From: Eudorina sp. 2006-703-Eu-15
Taxonomy: Eukaryota > Chlorophyta > Chlorophyceae > Chlamydomonadales > Volvocaceae
Direction of reading: 5' to 3'
NCBI GenBank assembly: GCA_003117195.1
Contig: BDSI01000223.1
Span: forward strand, 1-64,000
Length of the DNA: 64,000 bases
Within the stretch, counting starts at the first letter, position 1. Every line of letters starts with the position of its first letter. A model generated the notes under the pieces. That model made no database searches, was not told where the DNA came from, and saw only the letters and a list, made by a program, of their open reading frames with translations. Shown in pieces: positions 54,901 through 63,410 of this stretch. A program made the position numbers and the translations under genes.

Positions 54901-57900
54901 GTTACCATGTAAGTTCCTTTGACCGCACGCGCTCGCGCCCTCCCTCCCTCCCTGCCGTGCTTGCGGCCGCTGCCATGTTGCTTTGTCCCACCGGCCCTCA
55001 GGGTCACTCGTGGCCGGTCACCTGCGTGGGGTGGAGCCCGGACGGGCGGGACCTGGTCAGCGGCAGCACCGACCAGACCATCCGGCTGTGGGACGCGGGG
55101 ACCGGCGTGTGTCTGGCGGGCCTGGAGGTGCGTGGGGGAGGTACCCGGGGGGGGAGGGGGGCTGCATGCACGCGCTCCCAGCCGTGTGATGTCCCCCATA
55201 CGGTTAGCACGTCCACGGCCTTTAGAGTCAGTGGCCGTGCGTGTTGGGATGTGGGGGTTGGGGGTTGGGGGTACCTCACTCGCCGGCTGCCCTCTGGCCG
55301 CGCGGTTGTCCGGCAAGTGCACCCACCCACCTACCCACCCACCCCCTCGCCCACAGGAGTTCTCCTACTCTGTGGCCTGGAGTCCGGACGGCCGCACGCT
55401 GGCCAGCGGGGGCAGCATCGACCAGTGCGTCCGGATGTGGGATGTGGCGGCGGCCATTGGGGCGGCGGAGGAGGGCGCGGGGAGCAGCGGGGCGCAGCAG
55501 GTACGGGGCCGCGGACAACGCCGCGGGTATGGTGGGCCAGCCAAAGGGGAAGCGATCGCGATATCGGTGGTCACCAAGGAGATGAAGTTGTACTTTTGAA
55601 GCAGTAATGTTGTAGTGAGGTAGTGAGGAAGGAAGTGTTGAAATGAAGCTGTACAAGACGTCTTAGCCTTTGGCAGCCTGACGGTTCGCTGTTCGCCCTC
55701 CCCCTTCATACCCCCCTCATATCCCTCTCATACCCCCTTCATACCCCCCACATATCCCCCTCACACCCCCTCATACCCCCTTCATACCCCCTTCATACCC
55801 CCCTCATATCCCCCTCATACCCCCCTCATACCCCCCTCTCCCCCTCTCCCCAACCCTTTCCTGTGTGACCCGCCTCACTCACGCACTCACTCACTCGTGC
55901 GCAATCGCCTCACTTACCTAGCACTCTGTCGGCTGTCCCACCCCTTCCCCCTCCTGCAGGGCCACTCGGACATCGTCAACAGTGTCGCCTGGAGCCCCGA
56001 CGGCAAGACGCTGGCCAGCGGCAGCGACGACAAGACCATCCGGCTGTGGGACGGGGAGACGGGGGAATGCTCAGTGACGCTGGAGGGGCCCCTCGATCGC
56101 GTGTTCGCGGTGGCCTGGAGCCCGGACGGCCGCACGCTGGCCAGCGGCAGTCGGGACATGGGGGTGCGGCTGTGGAACGTCAAGAGCGGCGGCTGCACCA
56201 GCGTGCTCAAGGTAGGGAGGCAACGGTGTGAGGGGGGGAGGGAGTGGAGGTGCCCGGGGGCCGGAGATCGGGGCACCGTGCGTGGGGGGGAAGGGGGAAA
56301 GAGGGGGAAGGGACAGCGAGCTTGAGTGGGGTGCGTGTAGGTACGTGTGTTTGTGTGTGGCGCGGATACCCGCGGTGCGTTTCTCGGAGGAAGCTGCTCC
56401 AGCCGGGATACCGACACCTGTCGACAAGGGACCAAAGGGCAGTATTGTAGGTGCGGATCGGGCCGGGGGCGACCGGAAGAGCCATGTAGGCGGCCGGCTG
56501 GGGGGGATCACCATCAGGTCCACCCCACGCCGGACGGGCTGCCCATGTGCCCAGCAGCCGTCCCACTCCCTCACTCTCGCTCGGGCCTGCTGACACCTCG
56601 GGCCCGCGGACCACCGCAACCCCTGACGCCTTTCCACCAGGGCCACCTGGACACGGTGTACAGCGTGACATGGAGCCCGGACGGGAGGGCGCTGGCCAGC
56701 GGCAGCGGCGACAAGACCATCATGATCTGGAACACCGCGAGCGGGCTGTGCACCGCCACACTGGAGGTGGGCGTTACGCGGGGGGTGGGAGTGGGGGCGG
56801 GGCCGGGGCCAGGGGTTAAGAACAAAAGAAACATCAGACCCAGAAACGAACCCGGGCACACCCAGAAATACTCAAAATGCTTACATGGTGAGGTACCTGT
56901 ATGGCAGCCGAATCAAGGAGACTGCGCGAGTACACGCGGCGGCGCGGCCGCGCTGCCGGCAGGTGCAAAAGCAAGATAAGTGCGGCACGGACCGACCCAG
57001 CCCGAACAAATTCGATACGTTACCGACCTGTGTCAGACGTAGATGCAGCCGCGCCGCGGGTGTTGTCCCAGGACATGGCGATGCACTGAGGGAAGCCGAG
57101 AAACGGGGCCAGGGGTCTTGGGGACGAGCGTTGAAAGCCTATGCCTGAGTTTTCGCTCTCCTCGTTTGTTGGTTGCGCGTTGCCCACCGCTCCGCAGGGC
57201 CACCTGGACACGGTGTGGTCGGTGGCCTGGAGCCCCGCGGGAGAGGCGCTGGCCAGCGGCAGCATAGACGCCACCGTCCGGCTGTGGGACCCCGCGGCGG
57301 GGCGCTGCACCGCCAAGCTGGAGGTGAGAAACGAGCGCTGAACCGCTTGGTCTGAGGGGCTTGCACGTGGTGGGCCTGGGTGCTGTACGATGCCTGACCC
57401 GCCCGTTGCCGGGGCGGACACCATCGAAACCGTTCGATTCCGCGCGTGGCGATTGCACCAGGACGGACCCGGACTTTGCTCAGCTGAGGCTGGGCCGTCG
57501 GTGACGTTGGGGGGGGGGGTATAGTGGGCCGCTCCGAGCACACCGACGGATTCGTCCCCGATGTCTCTCGACGGCTCCGAACTCCGGGCCCTTGCCGCCT
57601 CCGCCGCCATTTGTTCCGCGAATCTTGGCCTATCTGCGCGCAGGGGCACTCGGCCGAGGTCCGCAGTGTCGCCTGGAGCCCCGACGGCAAGACGCTGGCC
57701 AGTGGGAGTATCGACATGACCATCCGGCTGTGGGATGCCAGCACTGGCAATTGCACGGCCGTGCTGCGGGTGAGCGGCGCGCGCAGCAGATTCCCGCCGG
57801 GGAAGTGTCTGTCTGTCTGTTGATTATGGGCGTCTTTCAGTAGGCATTCTAGCCGGTGTAGTATTCGGGATCGGGATCGGGGTTGGTTGTTCTGCAGACA

Positions 57901-58541
57901 TCGAAAGACAAAACCCAAAGGCCATATGACCCGCGATTCGACACCAGATTTTGCCTCCAGTTGCTGCTCGTCCGTCTTCTTGGCCTGACGCCTTCTTGCG
58001 ACCCAGCCCAGCTTCTCCGTCCCTTCTCCGCATGGCTCGACATGCAGGGGCACTGCGGCTGCGTGTTCAGCGTCACCTTCAGTCCGGACGGCCTGACCCT
58101 GGCCAGCGGCGGCAGGGACAAGAACGTCCGCATGTGGGATGTGGCCGGGGGCGGGGAGCTCGTGGCGGTGCTGCAGGTACGTCTTCGCCACCCGGTGGTG
58201 TGCGTGGCGAAGTTTGCAACTCTCCTCGGTCTGGTTGTACCTTGCAAGGCGGCCATGTCGTACGTCACGGCCTTGTGATACGTCCTGGAGATAGACTGGT
58301 ATGGGTTGGACAGTCAACGGTCATTTGAACGGGTGTATAGCTATGTATTCCGCATTTGTATGCTCCCATCCTGCAGTCACCCGCCTGCCTGACGTGTCCT
58401 GTGCTTCCCCGTGTACCGCCCCCCCCCCCCCCGCAGGGCCACCCCGACGACGTCAACAGTGTTGCCTGGAGCCCCGACGGCAAGACCCTGGCCAGCGGCA
58501 GCGACGACGAGACAATCCGGGTGTACATGAGGGAAGGCTGA
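45797..58541 (+). CDS. NLR/NWD-like STAND receptor: TIR-like + NACHT + 14 WD40 repeats (spliced)
   Basis: A large spliced gene. My exon model is 45797-45913, 47226-47447, 47529-47826, 48038-48184, 48264-49413, 49690-49819, 50133-51815, then thirteen WD40 exons from 52110 to 58541. It keeps one frame for about 1,839 codons. Domain order: S/T/D/E-rich N-terminus (1-260), TIR-like domain with [17 protein letters not shown] and SRAWCLYEW (~340-450), NACHT-type NTPase with Walker [10 protein letters not shown] (~584) and Walker [15 protein letters not shown] (~689), the distal [10 protein letters not shown] motif (~1046), and WD40 repeats (~1250-1839). STAND proteins of this build are ATP-switched receptors in which the repeats sense a ligand and the N-terminal domain signals. 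By analogy to fungal NACHT-WD40 incompatibility proteins a role in immunity or self/non-self recognition is possible but unproven. Exons from 48264 onward are well supported; the first four are less certain. A TGTAA at 59032-59036 is a candidate polyadenylation signal. Confidence 0.85.
46409..46452. repeat. 13-bp tandem repeat x3 (CCACGGCTGATAG)
   Basis: Three nearly perfect CCACGGCTGATAG units in the long first intron or upstream region. The rest of 45914-47225 shows no recognisable gene. Confidence 0.85.
47226..47447 (+). CDS. NLR-like gene, exon 2 (tentative)
   Basis: A phase-0 open segment encoding an acidic, Ser/Thr-rich stretch ([19 protein letters not shown]...). It ends AAA|GTAGGT and rejoins in frame after an 81-bp intron whose 3' site is CCCCCGCAG. 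The acceptor before 47226 is weak. Confidence 0.45.
47529..47826 (+). CDS. NLR-like gene, exon 3 (S/T/D/E-rich)
   Basis: Encodes a hydrophilic, probably disordered region rich in Ser, Asp, Glu and Lys ([19 protein letters not shown]...). The donor GCAG|GTGAGG at 47827 is strong and phase 1. It contains ATG 47532, a possible alternative start. A 301-codon open frame on the opposite strand here is regarded as a shadow. Confidence 0.55.
48038..48184 (+). CDS. NLR-like gene, exon 4
   Basis: A short exon with a Gly-rich run then [20 protein letters not shown]. The acceptor is either GGCCCAG (exon from 48038) or the AG twelve bases upstream; both keep frame. The donor GTT|GTAAGA is good. Confidence 0.5.
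48264..49413 (+). CDS. NLR-like gene, TIR-like domain and Walker A exon
   Basis: A large exon. Its first part has [18 protein letters not shown]. Next comes a domain with [13 protein letters not shown] (about 48490-48530), a poly-Ala insert, [15 protein letters not shown] (about 48640-48685) and [16 protein letters not shown] (about 48800-48840). This set is typical of TIR-superfamily-like domains in algal and fungal multidomain receptors. Whether a catalytic NADase glutamate is present cannot be settled by eye. The end holds [18 protein letters not shown], the NTPase P-loop (49215-49260), and [13 protein letters not shown]. The donor GGG|GTGGGT joins in frame to 49690. Confidence 0.85.
49690..49819 (+). 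CDS. NLR-like gene, NACHT exon between Walker A and B
   Basis: Encodes [20 protein letters not shown]...[10 protein letters not shown], a helical segment completing SLAYQLAEG from the previous exon. The acceptor is CGCGCGCAG and the donor CAG|GTGGGG, phase 0. Confidence 0.75.
50133..51815 (+). CDS. NLR-like gene, NACHT core exon (Walker B to helical arm)
   Basis: Starts after CCCCCGCCAG with [14 protein letters not shown], the hydrophobic-strand plus acidic Walker B of NACHT NTPases. It then has low-complexity Pro/Ala/Gly inserts, [11 protein letters not shown] (sensor-like strand and turn), a Ser-rich loop (51085-51170) and [13 protein letters not shown], the motif usual before WD40 repeats in NACHT-WD40 proteins. 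The helical arm ends WPALRGVLQ just before the first WD40 exon. Phase 0 at both ends, 561 codons. Confidence 0.88.
52110..52235 (+). CDS. WD40 repeat exon 1
   Basis: 126 nt, phase 0-0, 42 residues: [20 protein letters not shown]... ending GECIALLE. Acceptor TGCGCGCAG, donor GAG|GTGAGT. Confidence 0.93.
52582..52710 (+). CDS. WD40 repeat exon 2
   Basis: 129 nt, phase 0-0, 43 residues: [20 protein letters not shown]... ending CVAVLAL. Acceptor CATCCCCAG, donor CTG|GTGGGT. Confidence 0.92.
53131..53262 (+). CDS. WD40 repeat exon 3
   Basis: 132 nt, phase 0-0, 44 residues. The GH pair is replaced by GQQ and two residues are added before [10 protein letters not shown]. It ends GECVLALE. Donor GAG|GTCAGC. 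Confidence 0.9.
53960..54085 (+). CDS. WD40 repeat exon 4
   Basis: 126 nt, phase 0-0: [20 protein letters not shown]... with LWH in place of LWD. The preceding ~700-bp intron includes CCCTGA-like tandem repeats near 53787-53832. Confidence 0.92.
54569..54694 (+). CDS. WD40 repeat exon 5
   Basis: 126 nt, phase 0-0: [20 protein letters not shown]...[14 protein letters not shown]. Acceptor CCGCACAG, donor GAG|GTGAGG. Confidence 0.93.
54716..54764. repeat. 12-bp intronic tandem repeat x4
   Basis: Four perfect copies of ATGACAGCCTCC directly after the donor of WD40 exon 5. The 12-bp unit has no stop in frame, so reading through it would only add four tetrapeptides. Confidence 0.92.
55002..55127 (+). 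CDS. WD40 repeat exon 6
   Basis: 126 nt, phase 0-0: [20 protein letters not shown]...[14 protein letters not shown]. Donor GAG|GTGCGT. Confidence 0.92.
55357..55500 (+). CDS. WD40 repeat exon 7 (degenerate)
   Basis: 144 nt, phase 0-0. It lacks the GH start ([17 protein letters not shown]), has MWD, and its outer strand is replaced by an Ala/Gly-rich segment ending SSGAQQ. It is the weakest blade and sits at position seven, where one propeller could end. Donor CAG|GTACGG. Confidence 0.85.
55690..55850. repeat. Intronic CATACCCCC-type minisatellite
   Basis: Irregular repeats of about 8-10 bp (TCATACCCCC, CATATCCCC) in the intron between WD40 exons 7 and 8, making a strongly C-rich strand. Confidence 0.85.
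55960..56211 (+). CDS. WD40 repeats 8 and 9 in one exon
   Basis: 252 nt, exactly twice 126, phase 0-0. The first half is [20 protein letters not shown]...GECSVTLE and the second [20 protein letters not shown]...GGCTSVLK. It is the only exon with two blades, consistent with precise loss of one intron. Donor AAG|GTAGGG. Confidence 0.93.
56641..56766 (+). CDS. WD40 repeat exon 10
   Basis: 126 nt, phase 0-0: [20 protein letters not shown]...[14 protein letters not shown]. Acceptor TTCCACCAG, donor GAG|GTGGGC. Confidence 0.92.
57198..57323 (+). CDS. WD40 repeat exon 11
   Basis: 126 nt, phase 0-0: [20 protein letters not shown]...[14 protein letters not shown]. It opens with nearly the same codons as exon 10 (GGCCACCTGGACACGGTGT), suggesting a recent exon duplication. 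Confidence 0.92.
57644..57769 (+). CDS. WD40 repeat exon 12
   Basis: 126 nt, phase 0-0: [20 protein letters not shown]...[14 protein letters not shown]. Acceptor TGCGCGCAG, donor CGG|GTGAGC. Confidence 0.92.
58048..58176 (+). CDS. WD40 repeat exon 13
   Basis: 129 nt, phase 0-0: [20 protein letters not shown]...[15 protein letters not shown]. Donor CAG|GTACGT. Confidence 0.92.
58437..58541 (+). CDS. WD40 repeat exon 14 (short terminal blade)
   Basis: 105 nt including stop [23 protein letters not shown] then TIRVYMREG. It lacks the WD and last strand. In ring propellers that strand can be supplied by the segment before the first repeat, and WPALRGVLQ at 51789-51815 is a candidate. Acceptor CCCCCCGCAG. 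Confidence 0.9.
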   Translation, partial: GHPDDVNSVAWSPDGKTLASGSDDETIRVYMREG

Positions 58542-59036
58542 AGGCCTACTGCCCTTCTGTGCTGCGGTTATTGCTGCAACTGCGGCAGCGAGTTTTCGCT
58601 CAATCAAGTCCGTTCATGCCATACATGCGCGCGTGGATACGGATTCGGGGTTATAGCGCGTAATGGCAACATAAAGGTTGGGGCTTTGAACTCCTACGTT
58701 ATAGGTCGGTTTGACAGGATCTTATCGAACCCAAGCCTTGCAGGCTGCAGGCTAGAGCCATCGGCGCCCATCGGCGCATCGGTGGGCTTGTCGACCTGTG
58801 TTTCGTACGGCCGAGCAAGGCCGTCATGGAGAGCTGGGGCAAGCGACCCAAGCGGCGGAAGAAGAAGAGGCGTCAGACACGCGGCGAGGTAGCTAGGAGG
58901 GCACGGCGTTTGCATAGATGCGTAGATGGAGCGCTGAATCATTGATCCTAAATTATCACTGATGTCGTTTGCATGATGATTCGTTGGCATTGATGAGGCG
59001 ATGATACGGCTCCTTTACGTAATACGGCTCCTGTAA
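58542..59036 (+). terminator. Probable 3' UTR and TGTAA polyadenylation signal
   Basis: TGTAA at 59032-59036 is the type of polyadenylation signal used in volvocine algae and lies about 490 bp after the stop. Nothing else coding was seen here. Confidence 0.35.
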
Positions 59037-59671
59037 CCAATCGCCATTGATAACCGGGGGAAACGGGTTGCGGCCTGTCATCGCACCTGCTGTGTGGTGG
59101 TCGTGGTGGTCTTGTATGATGTCAGCGGTGAGCGTGGATGAGTTTATCTGCTTGCGTTTTGAGGTGGTGGCGTTCGGATGGCATTCAAAAATTGATGCAG
59201 TACTGGGGGAATATAACCCTAAAGGAAGCGTGCGGACGGACGGCGGGATGATGCGCTGCTGTGCAGGCTGGCCGTAGCCCTGATATGATTGCGCTCACAG
59301 CGTTACCCTGCGCCACAGCCGGGGCCCGGGCCTTATGAGTGCTGGAGTCCTGCAGGTCCGCACCGTGTGGATGCCATTGGAGCAGGGGCTGTTTCGGCAG
59401 AGGGGGGAGAACGGATTGGGGCCGTTCAATGCCGTACAGGCCCCCGGGGCACAGGCGCTTCCGGTCGGAAACGGGAGCTCAGCTCCCTGGGCGGCGGCAA
59501 CTCCTTCGTTGTGTGAGGCCGGGATGAAGGGAAACGGGGATGTGGTAACTGGCGCAGGAGGTCACGTCATTCGGGGCGCGTATTAATTATTTGGTTGTGT
59601 TACAGCAGAAGCTACGAATTATAGTGATTATCAAGCCCCGCACCTGAAGATCGCTTGCTTGTGTGCCTCGG

Positions 59672-59703
<32 letters not shown>

Positions 59704-61467
59704 TGCGCGTGTTCAGAGAAGAGCCCCGCCCGACCCAAACTTGTGTGTGTTGTGATGCGGCCCCACGGGTCCCACCGGAACTTCTCCTTGTTGTGCAGGT
59801 AGGTGATGTGCGGGTGCGGGTGCGGCTGTGTCGCAAAACGCAGTGCTGTATGATGTGCATGGGAGCGGGCATGGAGCATCGCTGTTGGCTGCTGGTGGAT
59901 GTGCGCCGCCCAACAAAGCAGGGCATGCGTTTTGCTTTCCCGTGAGCGCGGGGTTCGATGTACCTGAGTGCGTGATTGGGACCGTGTCCCACTGGCCACG
60001 CGTCTGAAGGGACCGGGTAGTGGCATTGGAACCGCGGCAAATACTGGGGACTGATACTGGGTTCTACCAAGTACGAACGTGAGCGAGCGGATGATACTAC
60101 TCGGCGCAGGTGCGCGTTCGCGGTGCATTTGGGTAAGGAGAACGTCGGATGCTTTAGTTGTGTCTTGCATTCAGTAATAGTTTTCGTTAGTTGCGGGATG
60201 CGCTGCAGGGGGCTTGATCCCATCGCTCGCAGCACTGCCAAACTTGCGGGCGTAGGATAGATACTAGGTCAACGCGGCGAGGTGCAGATTGTTTACAGAT
60301 TGCAAGAACTGTGCGCAGGCTTGAGGTGCAGCTGCTACGGCGTAGGTAGGGATATTAGGCATGGTGACGGCGCTGCATGGTTTCAGGTGCAGCGCGTGGT
60401 GAACCCATGTGTCCCGTACGTGGTAGCCTGGGCCCCCATGGACCGCCCGGGTGGGCGCCAAGATGGCCCACAAGTTGTAACACTGGGGGCAGGCCGCCAC
60501 GGGCCAACCCCCACTGTAGGCATGCCTGGAGATAAACGCAAGTGACCGGGCCCCGGGGCATTACATTCACACCGTTTGGTCTGAAGCCTTTCTGTCCTCC
60601 TAGCAGCCCCGCCGCTGCTACCGGCCCCAAAAGTATCTGCCCACGCTGCATATTATAGCGCTATGCTGTCCCCTGCAAAGCAGCCCGTCAGCGGCCGCTG
60701 CTGCTGCCGCAGGTGCCGCGCCCCTGCATTCTTCGAATCGCTCCAGCGAACCATGGTGTTTGTGCCGGGGCATGTCGTCGGACCATATGCAGGTTTTGAA
60801 CCACGTTACGACATGTGTCGCCTGGACTTGCTCACCACGACGTAGGGCTGTTGCGCTATCTTTTCCTCCCAATCAATGGCGTTTGTCAGCTGCATGTGTA
60901 TGTTAGTTCAGGGACCCCCACCAGCGAGAACCGAGAAGGCTAGAGCTGCGGGTGCGGTTGGGCGACGTTCTGTCCTTCATCGGGTTCCGTGCTTCCGTCC
61001 CATGAGTCCAACCGCCACTGGGTCATCATGGAGTCCTCATTACGTGTTCATTCGATTACTGCAGTACGACAAGGTTTCGGTGGGCATGACGGCGGGTCCG
61101 TTGTACGGCGGGTCCCGTTTAAAGTATGAATCATTATCATGGCGTTGCCATCCGTAACCGCCCGCACCTGCTCACACCCCCACACCTGCCCACACCTGTT
61201 AACTCCACATGGATTCGCGGCATGTGGCATGCTGTCGCAAAGGCAGCGGACTCAGCCCCCGGACTCCCAGCCGCAGCTCCCTCGCTCCAGCTGCCCTCCC
61301 TCCTGACCCGCGCCCGCCACATGATGCGGTGTTGTCCTCCCCCCGCCCTCCAGCTCATGTCCCCTGTCGCCTGCGGCTGCCCCTACGCCTGCCACGGACA
61401 CCCCCAACCACGTGGCATGTCATCTCACCCAACCAACACTATCAACGGGCATCCGTTTCATCGATCA
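59037..61467. other. Intergenic region between convergent genes
   Basis: Only short open frames without recognisable domains. A simple GT/GCGT tract lies at about 59671-59712. Possible scattered exons of an unknown gene cannot be excluded (for example around 59335-59515 and 60282-60545), but no consistent splice series was found. Confidence 0.4.
59671..59712. repeat. (GT)n/(GCGT)n microsatellite
   Basis: About six GT units followed by about six GCGT/GTGC units. Confidence 0.9.
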
Positions 61468-61987
61468 TTACAATGAATGAATGAACAGCGGAACCCAAAA
61501 TGCGGATAACAGCCATGGCAGTTGTCAGGATGGGGCCTCCAAGGTGGCCGTCCCACAAGGCACGTTGGTGGCTCTATCTAACGCGCTGCACATGGAGGTC
61601 GTGTTGGACGGAGAGATGCAATCCCGAAGGGTCACCAGCGCCGCGAAATCTGTATGTACCGGGCAGGAGGTTTCCAGCAGCACCCAGAAGCGCTGGGAGA
61701 CCTTTGGCAATCCCTCGCGATCTGCGAGCTCTAATCGTCTTCACCAGCCGGAATACCGCCAGCAACCCGATAGTCTTGAGGTAGAGGTAAGATAGCAAGC
61801 GTCTCAGTTCCACCCTTCATTATCCTTAGCACCGCTGGCCGGAGCTGACGTACTTCACCACGACCAGTACAACACCCAACCTACGCAAACTTAGACCTGC
61901 AAGCTGCAACGCATGCCGGCACACAGCTGAGCGATAGACACTATGTCAGCCTGTCAGCCAGTTTCCTTTCAGCGCAGGCACTTCCCG
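61468..61987 (-). other. Probable 3' UTR of the ABHD10-like gene
   Basis: On the minus strand TGTAA lies at 61468-61472, about 515 bp after the stop. A plus-strand open frame of 104 codons (61481-61795) overlaps this interval and ends next to GAG|GTAAGA, so an exon on the plus strand is an alternative with little support. Confidence 0.35.
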
Positions 61988-63410
61988 CTACTGTTGCCCA
62001 TACAAACCCTGCAGCTCCGCCGCCGTACCCGACCCCATCTGCGCCTGCGGCTGTACCTCCAGCACCAACGCTACCAGGGCGCGCTGCAGCATTTCAAGGC
62101 CCTCGGGTGAGGATAGCCGGTGGTCTCCGCCCTGCAGCACCTCCAAGACGGCTGACATGGCTGCGGCGGTAGCCGCAGGATTCAGTGCACCATGACACAT
62201 AGTTCGTCGTGCCGGCGCTGGTCTTAACGAAGGTTCCGCCGCTGCTGCAGCAGCAGCGGCAGCCTCAGCGCTGCCTGATGCAGCGGCTCCGCCGGTGACG
62301 GTGGCAGCGGGAGCGGCGCACCCGTTGATTGCTCTGAGCAGGGCCTCGGCATGCTGAAGTGGAACCACCTGGTCCTCACTGCCGTGAAGTACCACCACCG
62401 GAACGCCGACTGGGATCCGTGGCACTCCAGCTTCTTGGCAATCCGGGCGCCAATGCGGGGCCTTGGCTGCCTCAAAGCGCCCGTCTTCCGGAGCTTGGGC
62501 TACGTTTGGGGTTCCCAGCAGCTTGGGCACCTCCAACGGTCCCAAATAGGCAACACCGGGTTGAAGCGGCTTCGTACGCCCATCAGGGGTGTGCAGCAGG
62601 TTGCACCGCCCTTGGCGGAAGTACGACAGTCCCACAGCATCGCCACCGTCCATAGGATAGGGGGAGTTCATGGAGATCAGCGCCTCGTCGTACAGCACGC
62701 GGTGCTGCTCCTCGTGCGTCAGACCTGCCCAGCGGACCTCAGTTACATCCACTGCGGGTGCAACCAGCAGCAGGCTCGAGATAGCTGCGTGGCCTTTCCC
62801 AGCGGCCTTCGAACTTCGCAGCTGTTGTGCCAGGCGCAGGGCCACCCAGCCGCCGATGGAGCTCCCTGCAAACACACGGCCGTTGGAAGAAAGCTGAGCA
62901 CAGAGCTACCACACCTGACCTGAGAGCTTCCACAAGCAGGACGCAGAGTCGTACACAGAGTCGGACGAAGCAGGACGCAGAGTCGACGAGAAAGGATCAC
63001 CCCCTTCGGTTGCCCAGCACAAAACGACTAGATAAGTAAGAGATAAAGACAATGTGTGGCGGCAGCTTTTCCATAACCGTCGTGAAAAGCAAGGATGACC
63101 TGGGTGATCACCATGGCCCTGACCCTGACCCTGACCCCAATCCCCTGCAGTTCAGCCCTGTTGGGACTCCATGAGACCCGCCGCCGCGTCAGACTGCTGA
63201 TCAGATCACCGACCTACGATGACCACGTGTCGCGCCCGGATCGTGGCCTCCATCAGCGCCGCCGCGTCTTCAACCCAGTCCTGCAGCCCGCAGGCCAGGA
63301 ACTCGCGGCCCCGCGACGCGCCGAAGCCCGAATAGTCGAAACACAGAAACTCGCAGCCGTACTTCGTGGCCACGCTGAGCGCCAGCCTTACCTTGGCGCT
63401 GTCGTCATGT
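61988..63410 (-). CDS. ABHD10-like alpha/beta-hydrolase (spliced, N-terminus incomplete)
   Basis: Two exons are clear on the minus strand. The upstream exon, ending at 63214, encodes ALSVATKYGCEFLCFDYSGF and then LQDWVEDAAALMEATIRARHVVIVG. A 348-bp intron (63213-62866, GTCGGT...TTTGCAG) follows. The last exon (62865-61988) starts SSIGGW, completing the nucleophile elbow G-S-S-I-G-G with the catalytic Ser. It continues with LLHTPDGR, then VVVLHGSEDQVVP (catalytic Asp) and QGGDHRLSS (catalytic His), with a long Ala-rich insert between them. The FDYSGxG / VGSSxGGW / HGxxDxxVP / DHR set is that of ABHD10-type serine hydrolases, which remove acyl groups such as S-palmitate and act in mitochondria in animals. 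Substrate and location here are inferred. The first strand (oxyanion-loop LPGF-type motif) and the start codon must lie upstream of ~63410 and were not resolved. Confidence 0.85.
62936..62996. repeat. Short intronic direct repeat (GCAGGACGCAGAGTCG)
   Basis: Two perfect 16-bp copies, with further CAGAGTCG units between them, in the intron of the ABHD10-like gene. Confidence 0.8.

Noticed and set aside
61481..61795. Independent 104-codon plus-strand gene
   Set aside because: No domain, and it lies within the likely 3' UTR of the ABHD10-like gene. The adjacent GAG|GTAAGA is suggestive but isolated.
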